Notes under the pieces: model-generated
Seen by the model: only the letters and a program-made list of their open reading frames with translations
Databases searched by the model: none
Told to the model about the DNA's origin: nothing
Shown: piece after piece, positions 53,101-64,000 of the stretch
Layout: each line of letters begins with the position of its first letter
Position numbering within the stretch: the stretch's first letter is position 1
Position numbers and translations under genes: made by a program
Source of the DNA: Colletes latitarsis
Taxonomy: Eukaryota > Arthropoda > Insecta > Hymenoptera > Colletidae
DNA: 64,000 bases
Direction of reading: 5' to 3'
NCBI RefSeq assembly: GCF_051014445.1
Contig: NW_027488370.1
Location: forward strand, 8,804,001-8,868,000

Positions 53101-53845
53101 CTTTCGCATATTTCTCATACTTCATGGCTAGATGCTGGGCTGTTTCTGGATTGTGTCACGTAGTAATGTGGTACCACGCTGAAACAGTCAATTTAACCTG
53201 GATTCGATCAATATTTTAGAGAATAATTCATGTTAGGTCAAGGTTAGGTCTGGGATTTGCTCTCATCAGGCTCATTCTTTCGCATATTTCTCATACTTCA
53301 TGGCTAGATGCTGGGCTGTTTCTGGATTGTGTCACGTAGTAATGTGGTACCACGCTGAAACAGTCAATTTAACCTGGATTCGATCAATATTTTAGAGGAT
53401 AACGCAAGTTAGGTCTGGGATAGGTCTAGGATTTGCCCTCATCAGGCTCATACTTTCGCATATTTCTCATACTTCAAGGCTAGATCCTGGGCTATTTCTG
53501 GATTGGATCACGTAGTAAAGTGGTACCACACTGAAACATTCAATGAAACCTGGTCTGGATAAATATTTTAGAGGTTAGCGCATCTTAGGTCTGGGTTAGG
53601 TCTAAGATTTGCCCTCATCAGGCTCACAGTTTAGCGTTTTTCACATACTTGTTGAACAGATCCTGGGTTTTTTCTGGTTTGGATCACGAAGTAATGTGGT
53701 ACCACACTGAAACAGTCCATTAAACCTGGTTTCGCTCAATATTTTAAAGGATAACGCGTGTAAGGTCTAGGTTAGGTCTGGGATTTGCTCTCATCAGGCT
53801 CATTCTTTCGCATATTTCTCATACTTGATGGCTAGAACCTGGGTT
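47150..53845 (+). repeat. 6,696-bp HOR unit, copy 1 (38 monomers)
   Basis: The next about 6.3 kb (53,846-60,143) repeats this unit at a constant displacement of 6,696. That value was checked at 47,191/53,887, 47,401/54,097, 50,581/57,277, 52,625/59,321 and 53,041/59,737. Private variants shared by both copies include GATCAAAATTTTAGAGG, GATCAGGTAGTAATGTGG, AACGAAGTACAACAC, and GATAACGAAG or GGTAACGAAG in place of GATCACGAAG. Only a few substitutions separate the copies, which marks this as a recent duplication. Confidence 0.93.
53041..53392 (+). repeat. Adjacent near-identical monomer pair
   Basis: Monomers starting at 53,041 and 53,217 differ at one position that I could find (CATGTCAGGTC against CATGTTAGGTC). 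This is far closer than normal neighbours. The pair recurs at 59,737-60,088 in the next 6,696-bp copy but is absent from the matching place in copy 0 (46,697-46,873 is followed by a different monomer). The pair therefore arose after copy 0 split off and before the 6,696-bp duplication. Confidence 0.85.
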
Positions 53846-56800
53846 TTTTCTGGTTTGGATCACGTAGTAATGTGGTACCACACTGAAACGGTCAATTAAA
53901 CCTCGTTTCGATCAAAATTTTAGAGGATAACGCAAGTTAGGACTGGGATAGGTCTGGGATTTGACCTCATCAGACTCATACTTTCGCACACTTCACGTAC
54001 TCGTTGAACAGATCCTGGGTTATTTTCTGGTTTGGATCACATAGTAATGTGGTACCACACTGAAACAGTCGATTAAAGCAGGTTTCGATCAATATTTTAG
54101 AGAATAATTCATGTCAGGTCAAGGTTAGGTCTGGGATTTGCTCTCATCAGGCTCATTCTTTCGTATATTTCTCATACTTCATGGCTAGATGCTGGGCTGT
54201 TTCTGGATTGTGTCACGTAGTAATGTGGTACCACGCTGAAACAGTCAATTTAACCTGGATTCGATCAATATTTTAGAGGATAACGCAAGTTAGGTCTGGG
54301 ATAGGTCTAGGATATGCCCTAATCAGGCTCTTACTTTCGCATATTTCTCATACTTCATGGCTAGATCCTGGCCTATTTCTGGATTGGATCACGTAGTAAA
54401 GTGGTACCACATTGAAACATTCAATGAAACCTCGTCTGGATAAATATTTTAGAGGGTAACGCATCTTAGGTCTGGGTTAGGTCTAAGATTTGCCCTCATC
54501 AGGCTCACAGTTTCGCGTTTTTCACATACTTGTTGAACAGATCCTGGGTTTTTTCTGGTTTGGATCACGAAGTAGTGTGGTACCACACTGAAACAGTCAA
54601 TGAAACCTGGTTTGGATCAATATTTTAGAGGATAACGCATGTTAGGTCTAGGTTAGGTCTGGGATTTGCTCTCATCAGGCTCATTCATTCGCATATTTCT
54701 CATACTTGATGGCTAGATCCTGGGCTTTTTCTGGATTGCATCACGTAGTAATGTAGTACCACACTGAAACAGACAATGAAACCTGGTTTCCATCAATATT
54801 TTAGAGGACAACGCATGTTAGGTCTAGGTAAGGCCTGAGATTTTCACTGATCGGACTCATACTTTCGCATTCTTCACATACTTCTTGAACGGATCCTGGG
54901 TTTTTTCTGGTTTGGATCACGTAGTAATGTGGTACCACACTGAAGCGGTCAATTAAATCTGGTTTCGATCAATATTTTAGAGAATAATTCATGTTAGGTC
55001 AAAGTTAGGTCTGGGATTTGCCCTCATCAAGCTCATTCTTTCGCATATTTCTCAAACTTGATGGCTAGATCCAGGGCTTTTTCAGTATTGCATCACGTAG
55101 TAATGTGGTACCACACTGAAACATTCAATTAAACCTGGTCTTGACAAATATTTTAGAGGCTAACGCATGTTAGGTCTGGGTTAGGTCTAGGATTTGCCCT
55201 CATCAGGCTCATACTTTCGCATATTTCTCATACTTCATGGCTACATCCTGGGCTTTTTCTGGATTGCATCACGTAGTAGTGTGGTACCACACTGAAACAG
55301 TCCATTATACCTGGTTTGGATCAATATTTTAGAGGACAACGCATGTTAGGTCTAGGTAAGGCCTGAGATTTTCACTGATCGGACTCATACTTTCGCATTC
55401 TTCACATACTTCTTGAACGGATCCTGGGTTTTTTCTGGTTTGGATCAGGTAGTAATGTGGAACCACACTGAAACAGTCGATTAAACCTGGTTTCGATCAA
55501 TATTTTAGAGGATAACGCAAGTTAAGTCTGGGATTGGTCTGGGATTAGACCTCATCAGACTCATACTTTCGCACACGTCACATACCCGTTGAACAGATCC
55601 TGGGTTATTTTCTGGTTTGGATCATATAGTAATGTGGTACCACACTGAAACAGACGATTAAACCAGGTTTCGATCAATATTTTTGAGGATAACGCATGTT
55701 AGGTCTAGGTTAGGCCTGGGATTTTCACTCATCAGACTCATACTTTCGCATTCTTCACATACTTGTTGAACGGATCCTGGGTTTTTTCTGGTTTGGATCA
55801 CGTAGTAATGTGGGACCACACTGAAACAGTCAATTAAACCTCGTTTCGATCAATATTTTAGAGAATAATTCATGTTAGGTCTAGGTCAGGTCTGGGATTT
55901 GCTGTCATCAGGCTCATTCTTTCGCATATTTCTCATACTTGATGGCTAGATCCTGGGCTTTTTCTGGATTGCATCACGTAGTAACGAAGTACAACACTGA
56001 AACAGTCAATTAACCCTGGTTTCCATCAATATCTTAGAGGACAACGCAAGTTAGGTCTGGGATATGTCTGGGATTTGCCCTCATCAGGCTCATACTTTCG
56101 CGTTTTTCACATACTTGTTGAACAGATCCAGGGTTTTTTCTGGTTTGGATCACGTAGTAGTGTGGTACCACGCTGAAACAGTCCATTAAACCTGGTTTGG
56201 ATCAATATTTTAGAGGATAACCCATGTTAGGTCTAGGTTAGGCCTGGGATTTTCACTCATCAGACTCATACCTTCGCATTCTTCACATACTTGATGCCTA
56301 GATCCTGGTTTTTTTCTGGTTTGGATCACGTAGTAATGTGGTACCACACTGAAACAGTCGATTAAACCTGGTTTCGATCAATATTTTAGAGGATAACGCA
56401 AGTTAAGTCAGGGAATGGTCTGGGATTTGACCTCATCAGACTCATACTTTCGCACACTTCACATACTCGTTGAACGGATCCTGGGTTATTTTCTGGTTTG
56501 GATCACATAGTAATGTGGTACCACACTGAAACAGTCGATTAAACCAGGTTTCGATCAATTTTTTTGAGGATAACGCATGTTAGGTCTAGGTTAGGTCTGG
56601 GATTTTCACTCATCAGACTCATACTTTCGCATTCTTCACATACTTGTTGAACGGATACTGGGTTTTTTCTGGTTTGGATCACGTAGTAATGTGGGACCAC
56701 ACTGAAACAGTCAATTAAACCTGGTTTCGATCAATATTTTAGAGAATAATTCATGTTAGGTCTAGGTTAGGCCTGGGATTTGCCCTCGTCAGGCTCATAC

Positions 56801-59800
56801 TTTCGCATATTTCTCATACTTCATGGCTAGATCCTGGGCTATTTCTGGATTGGATCACGTAGTAATGTGGTACCACACTGAAACTGTCAATTAAACCTGG
56901 TTTCGATCAATATTTTAGAGGATAACGCAAGTTAGGTCTGGGATATGTCTGGGATTTGCCCTCATCAGGCTCATACTTTCGCGTTTTTCACACACTTGTT
57001 GAACAGATCCTGGGTTTTTTCTGGTTTGGATCACGTAGTAGTGTGGTACCACGCTTAAACAGTCCATTAAACCTGGTCTCGCTCAATATTTTAGAGGATA
57101 ACGCATGTAAGGTCTAGGTTAGGTCTGGGATTTGCTCTCATCAGGCTCGTTCTTTCGCATATTTCTCATACTTGATGGCTAGAACCTGGGTTTTTTCTGG
57201 TTTGGATCACGTAGTAATGTGGTACCACACTGAAACAGTCGATTAAAGCTGGTTTCGATCAATATTTTAGAGGATAACGCAAGTTAGGTCTGGGAATGGT
57301 CTGGGATTTGACCTCATCAGACTCATACTTTCGCAACACTTCACATACTCCTTGAACAGATCCTGGGTTATTTTCTGGTTTGGATCACATAGTAATGTGG
57401 TACCACACTGAAACAGTCGATTAAACCAGGTTTCGATCAATATTTTAGAGGATAACGCATGTTAGGTCTAGGTTAGGCCTGGGATTTTCACTCATCAGAC
57501 TCATACTTTCGCATTCTTCACATACTTGTTGAACGGATCCTGGGTTTTTTCTGGTTTGGATCACGTAGTAATGTGGTACCACACTGAAACGGTCAATTAA
57601 ACCTGGTTTCGATCAATATTTTAGAGGATAACGCAAGTTAGGTCTGGGATAGGTCTGGGATTTGACCTCATCAGACTCATACTTTCGCACACTTCACGTA
57701 CTCGTTGAACAGATCCTGGGTTATTTTCTGGTTTGGATCACATAGTAATGTGGTACCACACTGAAACAGTCGATTAAACCAGGTTTCGATCAATATTTTA
57801 GAGAATAATTCATGTTAGGTCAAGGTTAGGTCTGGGATTTGCTCTCATCAGGCTCATTCTTTCGCATATTTCTCATACTTCATGGCTAGATGCTGGGCTG
57901 TTTCTGGATTGTGTCACGTAGTAATGTGGTACCACGCTGAAACAGTCAATTTAACCTGGATTCGATCAATATTTTAGAGGATAACGCAAGTTAGGTCTGG
58001 GATAGGTCTAGGATTTGCCCTCATCAGGCTCTTACTTTCGCATATTTCTCATACTTCATTGCTAGATCCTGGCCTATTTCTGGATTGGATCACGTAGTAA
58101 AGTGGTACCACATTGAAACATTCAATGAAACCTCGTCTGGATAAATATTTTAGAGGGTAACGCATCTTAGGTCTGGGTTAGGTCTAAGATTTGCCCTCAT
58201 CAGGCTCACAGTTTCGCGTTTTTCACATACTTGTTGAACAGATCCTAGGTCTTTTCTGGTTTGGATCACGAAGTAGTGTGGTACCACACTGAAACAGTCA
58301 ATGAAACCTGGTTTCCATCAATATTTTAGAGGATAACGCATGTTAGGTCTAGGTTAGGCCTGGGATTTTCACTCATCAGACTCATACTTTCGCATTCTTC
58401 ACATACTTGTTGAACGGATCCTGGGTTTTTTCTGGTTTGGATCACGTAGTAATGTGGGACCACACTGAAACTGTCAATTAAACCTGGTTTCGATCAATAT
58501 TTTAGAGAATAATTCATGTTAGGTCTAGGTCAGGTCTGGGATTTGCTCTCATCAGGCTCATTCTTTCGCATATTTCTCATACTTGATGGCTAGATCCTGG
58601 GCTACTTCTGGATTGCATCACGTAGTAATGTAGTACCACACTGAAACAGACAATGAAACCTGGTTTCCATCAATATTTTAGAGGACAACGCATGTTAGGT
58701 CTAGGTTAGGCCTGGGATTTTCACTCATCAGACTCATACTTTCGCATTCTTCACATACTTGTTGAACGGATCCTGGGTTTTTTCTGGTTTGGATCACGTA
58801 GTAATGTGGGACCACACTGAAACTGTCAATTAAACCTGGTTTCGATCAATATTTTAGAGAATAATTCATGTTAGGTCTAGGTCAGGTCTGGGATTTGCCC
58901 ACATCAGGCTCATTCTTTCGCATATTTCTCATACATGTTGAACAGATCCTGGGTTTTTTCTGGTTTGGATCACGTAGTAATGTGGGACCACACTGAAACA
59001 ATCAATTAAACCTGGTCTTGATAAATATTTTAGAGGATAACGCATGTTAGGTCTGGGTTAGGTCTAGGATTTGCCCTCATCAGGCTCATACTTTCGCATA
59101 TTTCTCATACTTCAAGGCTAGATCCTGGGCTATTTCTGGATTGGATCACGTAGTAAAGTGGTACCACACTGAAACATTCAATGAAACCTGGTCTGGATAA
59201 ATATTTTAGAGGTTAGCGCATCTTAGGTCTGGGTTAGGTCTAAGATTTGCCCTCATCAGGCTCACAGTTTAGCGTTTTTCACATACTTGTTGAACAGATC
59301 CTGGGTTTTTTCAGGTTTGGGTAACGAAGTAATATGGTACCACACTGAAACAGTCCATTAAACCTGGTTTCGCTCAATATTTTAAAGGATAACGCGTGTA
59401 AGGTCTAGGTTAGGTCTGGGATTTGCTCTCATCAGGCTCATTCTTTCGCATATTTCTCATACTTGATGGCTAGAACCTGGGTTTTTTCTGGTTTGGATCA
59501 CGTAGTAATGTGGTACCACACTGAAACAGTCGATTAAAGCTGGTTTCGATCAATATTTTAGAGGATAACGCAAGTTAGGTCTGGGAATGGTCTGGGATTT
59601 GACCTCATCAGACTCATACTTTCGCAACACTTCACATACTCCTTGAACAGATCCTGGGTTATTTTCTGGTTTGGATCACATAGTAATGTGGTACCACACT
59701 GAAACAGTCGATTAAAGCAGGTTTCGATCAATATTTTAGAGAATAATTCATGTCAGGTCAAGGTTAGGTCTGGGATTTGCTCTCATCAGGCTCATTCTTT

Positions 59801-60143
59801 CGCATATTTCTCATACTTCATGGCTAGATGCTGGGCTGTTTCTGGATTGTGTCACGTAGTAATGTGGTACCACGCTGAAACAGTCAATTTAACCTGGATT
59901 CGATCAATATTTTAGAGAATAATTCATGTTAGGTCAAGGTTAGGTCTGGGATTTGCTCTCATCAGGCTCATTCTTTCGCATATTTCTCATACTTCATGGC
60001 TAGATGCTGGGCTGTTTCTGGATTGTGTCACGTAGTAATGTGGTACCACGCTGAAACAGTCAATTTAACCTGGATTCGATCAATATTTTAGAGGATAACG
60101 CAAGTTAGGTCTGGGATAGGTCTAGGATTTGCCCTCATCAGGC
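53846..60143 (+). repeat. 6,696-bp HOR unit, copy 2 (about 36 monomers)
   Basis: Second copy of the unit that starts at 47,150. Differences noted include CATACCCGTTG (55,584) for CATACTCGTTG, GATCCAGGG (56,126) for GATCCTGGG, and TCAGGTTTGGGTAACGAAG near 59,311. The match ends at about 60,144, where CTCTTACTTTCG replaces CTCATACTTTCG. Confidence 0.93.
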
Positions 60144-60408
60144 TCTTACTTTCGCATATTTCTCATACTTCATTGCTAGATCCTGGCCTATTTCTGGATT
60201 GGATCACGTAGTAAAGTGGTACCACATTGAAACATTCAATGAAACCTCGTCTGGATAAATATTTTAGAGGGTAACGCATCTTAGGTCTGGGTTAGGTCTA
60301 AGATTTGCCCTCATCAGGCTCACAGTTTCGCGTTTTTCACATACTTGTTGAACAGATCCTAGGTCTTTTCTGGTTTGGATCACGAAGTAGTGTGGTACCA
60401 CACTGAAA

Positions 60409-63400
60409 CAGTCAATGAAACTGGTTTCCATCAATATTTTAGAGGATAACGCATGTTAGGTCTAGGTTAGGTCTGGGATTTGCTCTCATCAGGCTCATTC
60501 ATTCGCATATTTCTCATACTTGATGGCTAGATCCTGGGCTTTTTCTGGATTGCATCACGTAGTAATGTAGTACCACACTGAAACAGACAATGAAACCTGG
60601 TTTCCATCAATATTTTAGTGGACAACGCATGTTAGGTCTAGGTAAGGCCTGAGATTTTCACTGATCGGACTCATACTTTCGCATTTTTCACATACTTGTT
60701 GAACGGATCCTGGGTTTTTTCTGGTTTGGATCACGTAGTAATGTGGTACCACACTGAAACGGTCAATTAAACCTGGTTTCGATCAATATTTTAGAGAATA
60801 ATTCATGTTAGGTCAAAGTTAGGTCTGGGATTTGCCGTCATCAGGCTCATTCTTTCGCATATTTCTCAAACTTGATGGCTAGATCCTGGGCTTTTTCTGG
60901 ATTGCATCACGTAGTAATGAAGTACAACACTGAAACAGTCAATTAAACCTGGTTTCCATCAATATCTTAGAGGACAACGCAAGTTAGGTCTGGGATAGGT
61001 CTTGGATTTGCCCTCATCAGGCTCATACTTTCGCGTTTTTCACATACTTGTTGAACAGGTCCTGGGTTTTTTCTGGTTTGGATCACGTAGTAGTGTGGTA
61101 CCACACTGAAACAGTCCATTATACCTGGTTTGGATCAATATTTTAGAGGATAACGCATGTTAGGTCTAGGTTAGGCCTGGGATTTTCACTCATCAGACTC
61201 ATACTTTCGCATTCTTCACATACTTGTTGAACGGATCCTGGGTTTTTTCTGGTTTGGATCACGTAGTAATGTGGGACCACACTGAAACTGTCAATTAAAC
61301 CTGGTTTCGATCAATATTTTAGAGAATAATTCATGTTAGGTCTAGGTCAGGTCTGGGATTTGCTCTCATCAGGCTCATTCTTTCGCATATTTCTCATACT
61401 TGATGGCTAGATCCTGGGCTACTTCTGGATTGCATCACGTAGTAATGTAGTACCACACTGAAACAGACAATGAAACCTGGTTTCCATCAATATTTTAGAG
61501 GACAACGCATGTTAGGTCTAGGTTAGGCCTGGGATTTTCACTCATCAGACTCATACTTTCGCATTCTTCACATACTTGTTGAACGGATCCTGGGTTTTTT
61601 CTGGTTTGGATCACGTAGTAATGTGGGACCACACTGAAACTGTCAATTAAACCTGGTTTCGATCAATATTTTAGAGAATAATTCATGTTAGGTCTAGGTC
61701 AGGTCTGGGATTTGCCCACATCAGGCTCATTCTTTCGCATATTTCTCATACATGTTGAACAGATCCTGGGTTTTTTCTGGTTTGGATCACGTAGTAATGT
61801 GGGACCACACTGAAACAATCAATTAAACCTGGTCTTGATAAATATTTTAGAGGATAACGCATGTTAGGTCTGGGTTAGGTCTAGGATTTGCCCTCATCAG
61901 GCTCATACTTTCGCATATTTCTCATACTTCAAGGCTAGATCCTGGGCTATTTCTGGATTGGATCACGTAGTAAAGTGGTACCACACTGAAACATTCAATG
62001 AAACCTGGTCTGGATAAATATTTTAGAGGTTAGCGCATCTTAGGTCTGGGTTAGGTCTAAGATTTGCCCTCATCAGGCTCACAGTTTAGCGTTTTTCACA
62101 TACTTGTTGAACAGATCCTGGGTTTTTTCTGGTTTGGATCACGAAGTAATGTGGTACCACACTGAAACAGTCCATTAAACCTGGTTTCGCTCAATATTTT
62201 AAAGGATAACGCGTGTAAGGTCTAGGTTAGGTCTGGGATTTGCTCTCATCAGGCTCATTCTTTCGCATATTTCTCATACTTGATGGCTAGAACCTGGGTT
62301 TTTTCTGGTTTGGATCACGTAGTAATGTGGTACCACACTGAAACAGTCGATTAAAGCTGGTTTCGATCAATATTTTAGAGGATAACGCAAGTTAGGTCTG
62401 GGAATGGTCTGGGATTTGACCTCATCAGACTCATACTTTCGCAACACTTCACATACTCCTTGAACAGATCCTGGGTTATTTTCTGGTTTGGATCACATAG
62501 TAATGTGGTACCACACTGAAACAGTCGATTAAAGCAGGTTTCGATCAATATTTTGGAGAATAATTCATGTCAGGTCAAGGTTAGGTCTGGGATTTGCTCT
62601 CATCAGGCTCATTCTTTCGCATATTTCTCATACTTCATGGCTAGATGCTGGGCTGTTTCTGGATTGTGTCACGTAGTAATGTGGTACCACGCTGAAACAG
62701 TCAATTTAACCTGGATTCGATCAATATTTTAGAGGATAACGCAAGTTAAGTCTGGGATAGGCCTGGGATTTTCACTCATCAGACTCATACTTTCGCATTC
62801 TTCACATACTTGTTGAACGGATCCTGGGTTTTTTCTGGTTTGGAACACGTAGTAATGTGGTACCACACTGAAACGGTCAATTAAACCTGGTTTCGATCAA
62901 TATTTTAGAGGATAACGCAAGTTAGGTCTGGGATAGGTCTGGGATTTGCCCTCATCAGGCTCATACTTTCGCATTCTTCACATACTTGTTGAACTGATCC
63001 TGGGTTTTTTCTGGTTTGGATCACGTAGTAATGTGGTACCACACTGAAACGGTCAATTAAACCTCGTTTGGATCAAAATTTTAGAGGATAACGCAAGTTA
63101 GGACTGGGATAGGTCTGGGATTTGACCTCATCAGACTCATACTTTCGCACACTTCACGTACTCGTTGAACAGATCCTGGGTTATTTTCTGGTTTGGATCA
63201 CATAGTAATGTGGTACCACACTGAAACAGTCGATTAAAGCAGGTTTCGATCAATATTTTAGAGAATAATTCATGTCAGGTCAAGGTTAGGTCTGGGATTT
63301 GCTCTCATCAGGCTCATTCTTTCGCATATTTCTCATACTTCATGGCTAGATGCTGGGCTGTTTCTGGATTGGATCACGTAATAAAGTGGTACCACATTGA

Positions 63401-64000
63401 AACATTCAATGAAACCTCGTCTGGATAAATATTTTAGAGGGTAACGCATCTTAGGTCTGGGTTAGGTCTAAGATTTGCCCTCATCAGGCTCACAGTTTCG
63501 CGTTTTTCACATACTTGTTGAACAGATCCTGGGTTTTTTCTGGTTTGGATCACGAAGTAGTGTGGTACCACACTGAAACAGTCAATGAAACCTGGTTTGG
63601 ATCAATATTTTAGAGGATAACGCATGTTAGGTCAAAGTTAGGTCTGGGATTTGCCCTCATCAAGCTCATTCTTTCGCATATTTCTCAAACTTGATGGCTA
63701 GATCCAGGGCTTTTTCAGTATTGCATCACGTAGTAATGTGGTACCACACTGAAACATTCAATTAAACCTGGTCTTGACAAATATTTTAGAGGCTAACGCA
63801 TGTTAGGTCTGGGTTAGGTTTAGGATTTGCCCTCATCAGGCTCATACTTTCGCATATTTCTCATACTTCATGGCTACATCCTGGGCTTTTTCTGGATTGC
63901 ATCACGTAGTAGTGTGGTACCACACTGAAACAGTCCATTATACCTGGTTTGGATCAATATTTTAGAGGACAACGCATGTTAGGTCTAGGTAAGGCCTGAG
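60409..64000 (+). repeat. Rearranged third copy of 44.5-48.7 kb, cut by window end
   Basis: 60,409 to about 63,360 matches 44,550-47,500 at 15,857-15,859 bp, apart from one replaced monomer (about 60,985-61,145). The displacement then falls to 15,681 (63,559 against 47,878) and to 15,329 (63,630 against 48,301), so one and then two monomers are missing. The copy continues past the right edge. Confidence 0.87.

Larger units (their letters stand above)
27292..63926. other. Dyad: 16-bp perfect palindrome at GGTACC, at least 19 sites
   Basis: AGTGTGGTACCACACT equals its own reverse complement. I found it starting at 27,292, 29,583, 30,980, 32,388, 38,365, 40,125, 40,477, 44,529, 47,878, 48,582, 51,579, 54,574, 55,278, 58,275, 60,389, 61,092, 63,559 and 63,911 plus possible further sites near these subtypes. 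All are in family B. Other B monomers have ATGTGGTACCACAC, a 12-bp palindrome. Most A and B monomers keep the arms GTGG and CCAC around a variable centre (TA, TT, CA, GA). Monomers with GAAGTACAACAC have lost it. A protein site or a cruciform is possible but not shown. Confidence 0.85.
26216..64000 (+). repeat. Family B satellite array, ~176-bp monomers
   Basis: About 214 monomers in the same orientation and phase as family A. Diagnostic words are GGATCACGTAGTAATGTGG, GGTTTCGATCAAT, AACGCATGTTAGGTC or AACGCAAGTTAGGTC, CCTCATCAGGCTCATAC and TTGTTGAACAGATCC. Several monomer subtypes alternate: AGAGAATAATTCATG, GAAGTACAACAC, TTTCGCACACTTCACATAC and CTGGATAAATATTTTAG types are the easiest to follow. 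HOR displacements range from 704 bp to about 15.9 kb. A composite monomer counted by hand has 43 A, 35 C, 38 G and 60 T. The array runs off the right edge of the window, so its true length is not known. No gene, RNA gene or mobile element was seen. Confidence 0.97.

Noticed and set aside
3723..60143. Assembly artefact as explanation for the duplicated blocks
   Set aside because: Copies carry private substitutions and unit-number differences, which argues for real copies. It cannot be excluded without reads, so it is kept as a caution and not as a finding.
1..64000. CRISPR array
   Set aside because: There are regular repeats, but no short repeat alternating with unique spacers: the whole 176 bp is repeated.
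1..64000. CENP-B box
   Set aside because: TTCG and CCCG words occur in each monomer, but not in the spacing of the canonical 17-bp box (TTCG, then A, then CGGG). No monomer that I read satisfies it.
26216..64000. Telomere-like repeat from TTAGG words
   Set aside because: TTAGG occurs inside GTTAGGTCTAGGTTAGG, but as part of an 11-bp pair in a 176-bp unit. There is no run of TTAGG or TTAGGG, so a telomere is not supported.
26216..64000. Pol III promoter (B box) at GGTTTCGATCAAT
   Set aside because: It resembles GGTTCGA but has an extra T and lacks the final CC. I saw no matching A box and no tRNA or 5S fold, so a tRNA-derived or 5S-derived origin is not supported.
1..64000. Transposon or LTR origin of the long direct repeats
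   Set aside because: The long direct repeats are blocks of the same monomers. No terminal inverted repeats, LTR ends, target duplications or transposase or polymerase frames were seen.
1..64000. Match to a named satellite or species
   Set aside because: The monomer length is like that of several plant and animal centromere repeats, but the sequence is not one I recognise. Naming a species would be a guess.

Overview
The whole 64 kb is one uninterrupted array of satellite DNA. A monomer of about 176 bp is repeated head to tail, always in the same orientation, roughly 364 times. I found no gene, RNA gene, transposon, CRISPR array or unique sequence anywhere. A hand count of one composite family-B monomer gave 176 bp, about 41% G+C, and a clear excess of T over A on the + strand (60 against 43). 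Monomer length near 170-180 bp, family divergence and nested higher-order repeats (HORs) are typical of centromeric or pericentromeric satellites of eukaryotes. I do not recognise the satellite and cannot name the organism. Centromere function is inference; no binding data can be read from DNA alone.

Layout. Positions 1 to about 26,215 hold family A (diagnostic words GGTTGCGATTAAT, AACGCCGGTTATGTC, TCGCATTTTTCGCATAC, TTGTTGGCCAGATCC). From about 26,215 to the end lies family B (GGTTTCGATCAAT, AACGCATGTTAGGTC, CATATTTCTCATAC, TTGTTGAACAGATCC). By eye the family consensuses differ at about 16 of 176 positions. The switch happens inside one monomer, without a break in phase.

Family A has a superrepeat. 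A head block (711-3,333), a 528-bp trimer HOR (3,723-5,834), a leader block and a 1,934-bp 11-mer HOR (7,141-10,690) are present again, in the same order, at 14,949-25,983. A shortened third version (trimer remnant, leader and mosaic 11-mer) sits between them at 11,453-14,720. The versions differ by whole numbers of monomers: two extra monomers and one extra trimer in the left version, one extra 11-mer in the right.

Family B has longer, less regular HORs. Displacements I traced are 5,800/5,448 bp (28.9-36.3 kb), 7,385/7,737 bp (30.8-41.9 kb), 704 bp (41.7-42.8 kb), 7,050/6,344 bp (43.3-53.2 kb), 6,696 bp (47.2-60.1 kb, the clearest) and 15,857 shrinking to 15,329 bp (44.6-48.7 kb against 60.4-64.0 kb). 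Changes between copies are again whole monomers, which points to in-register unequal exchange.

Within the monomer two small structures stand out. One is a dyad centred on GGTACC, which grows to a perfect 16-bp palindrome in at least 19 family-B monomers. The other is an 11-bp direct repeat (GTTAGGTCTRG twice) that has lost one copy in two related monomers. The many short open frames are by-products of the repeat: the period is not a multiple of three, many of them begin at TTG or GTG, and the same peptides recur wherever the same monomers recur.
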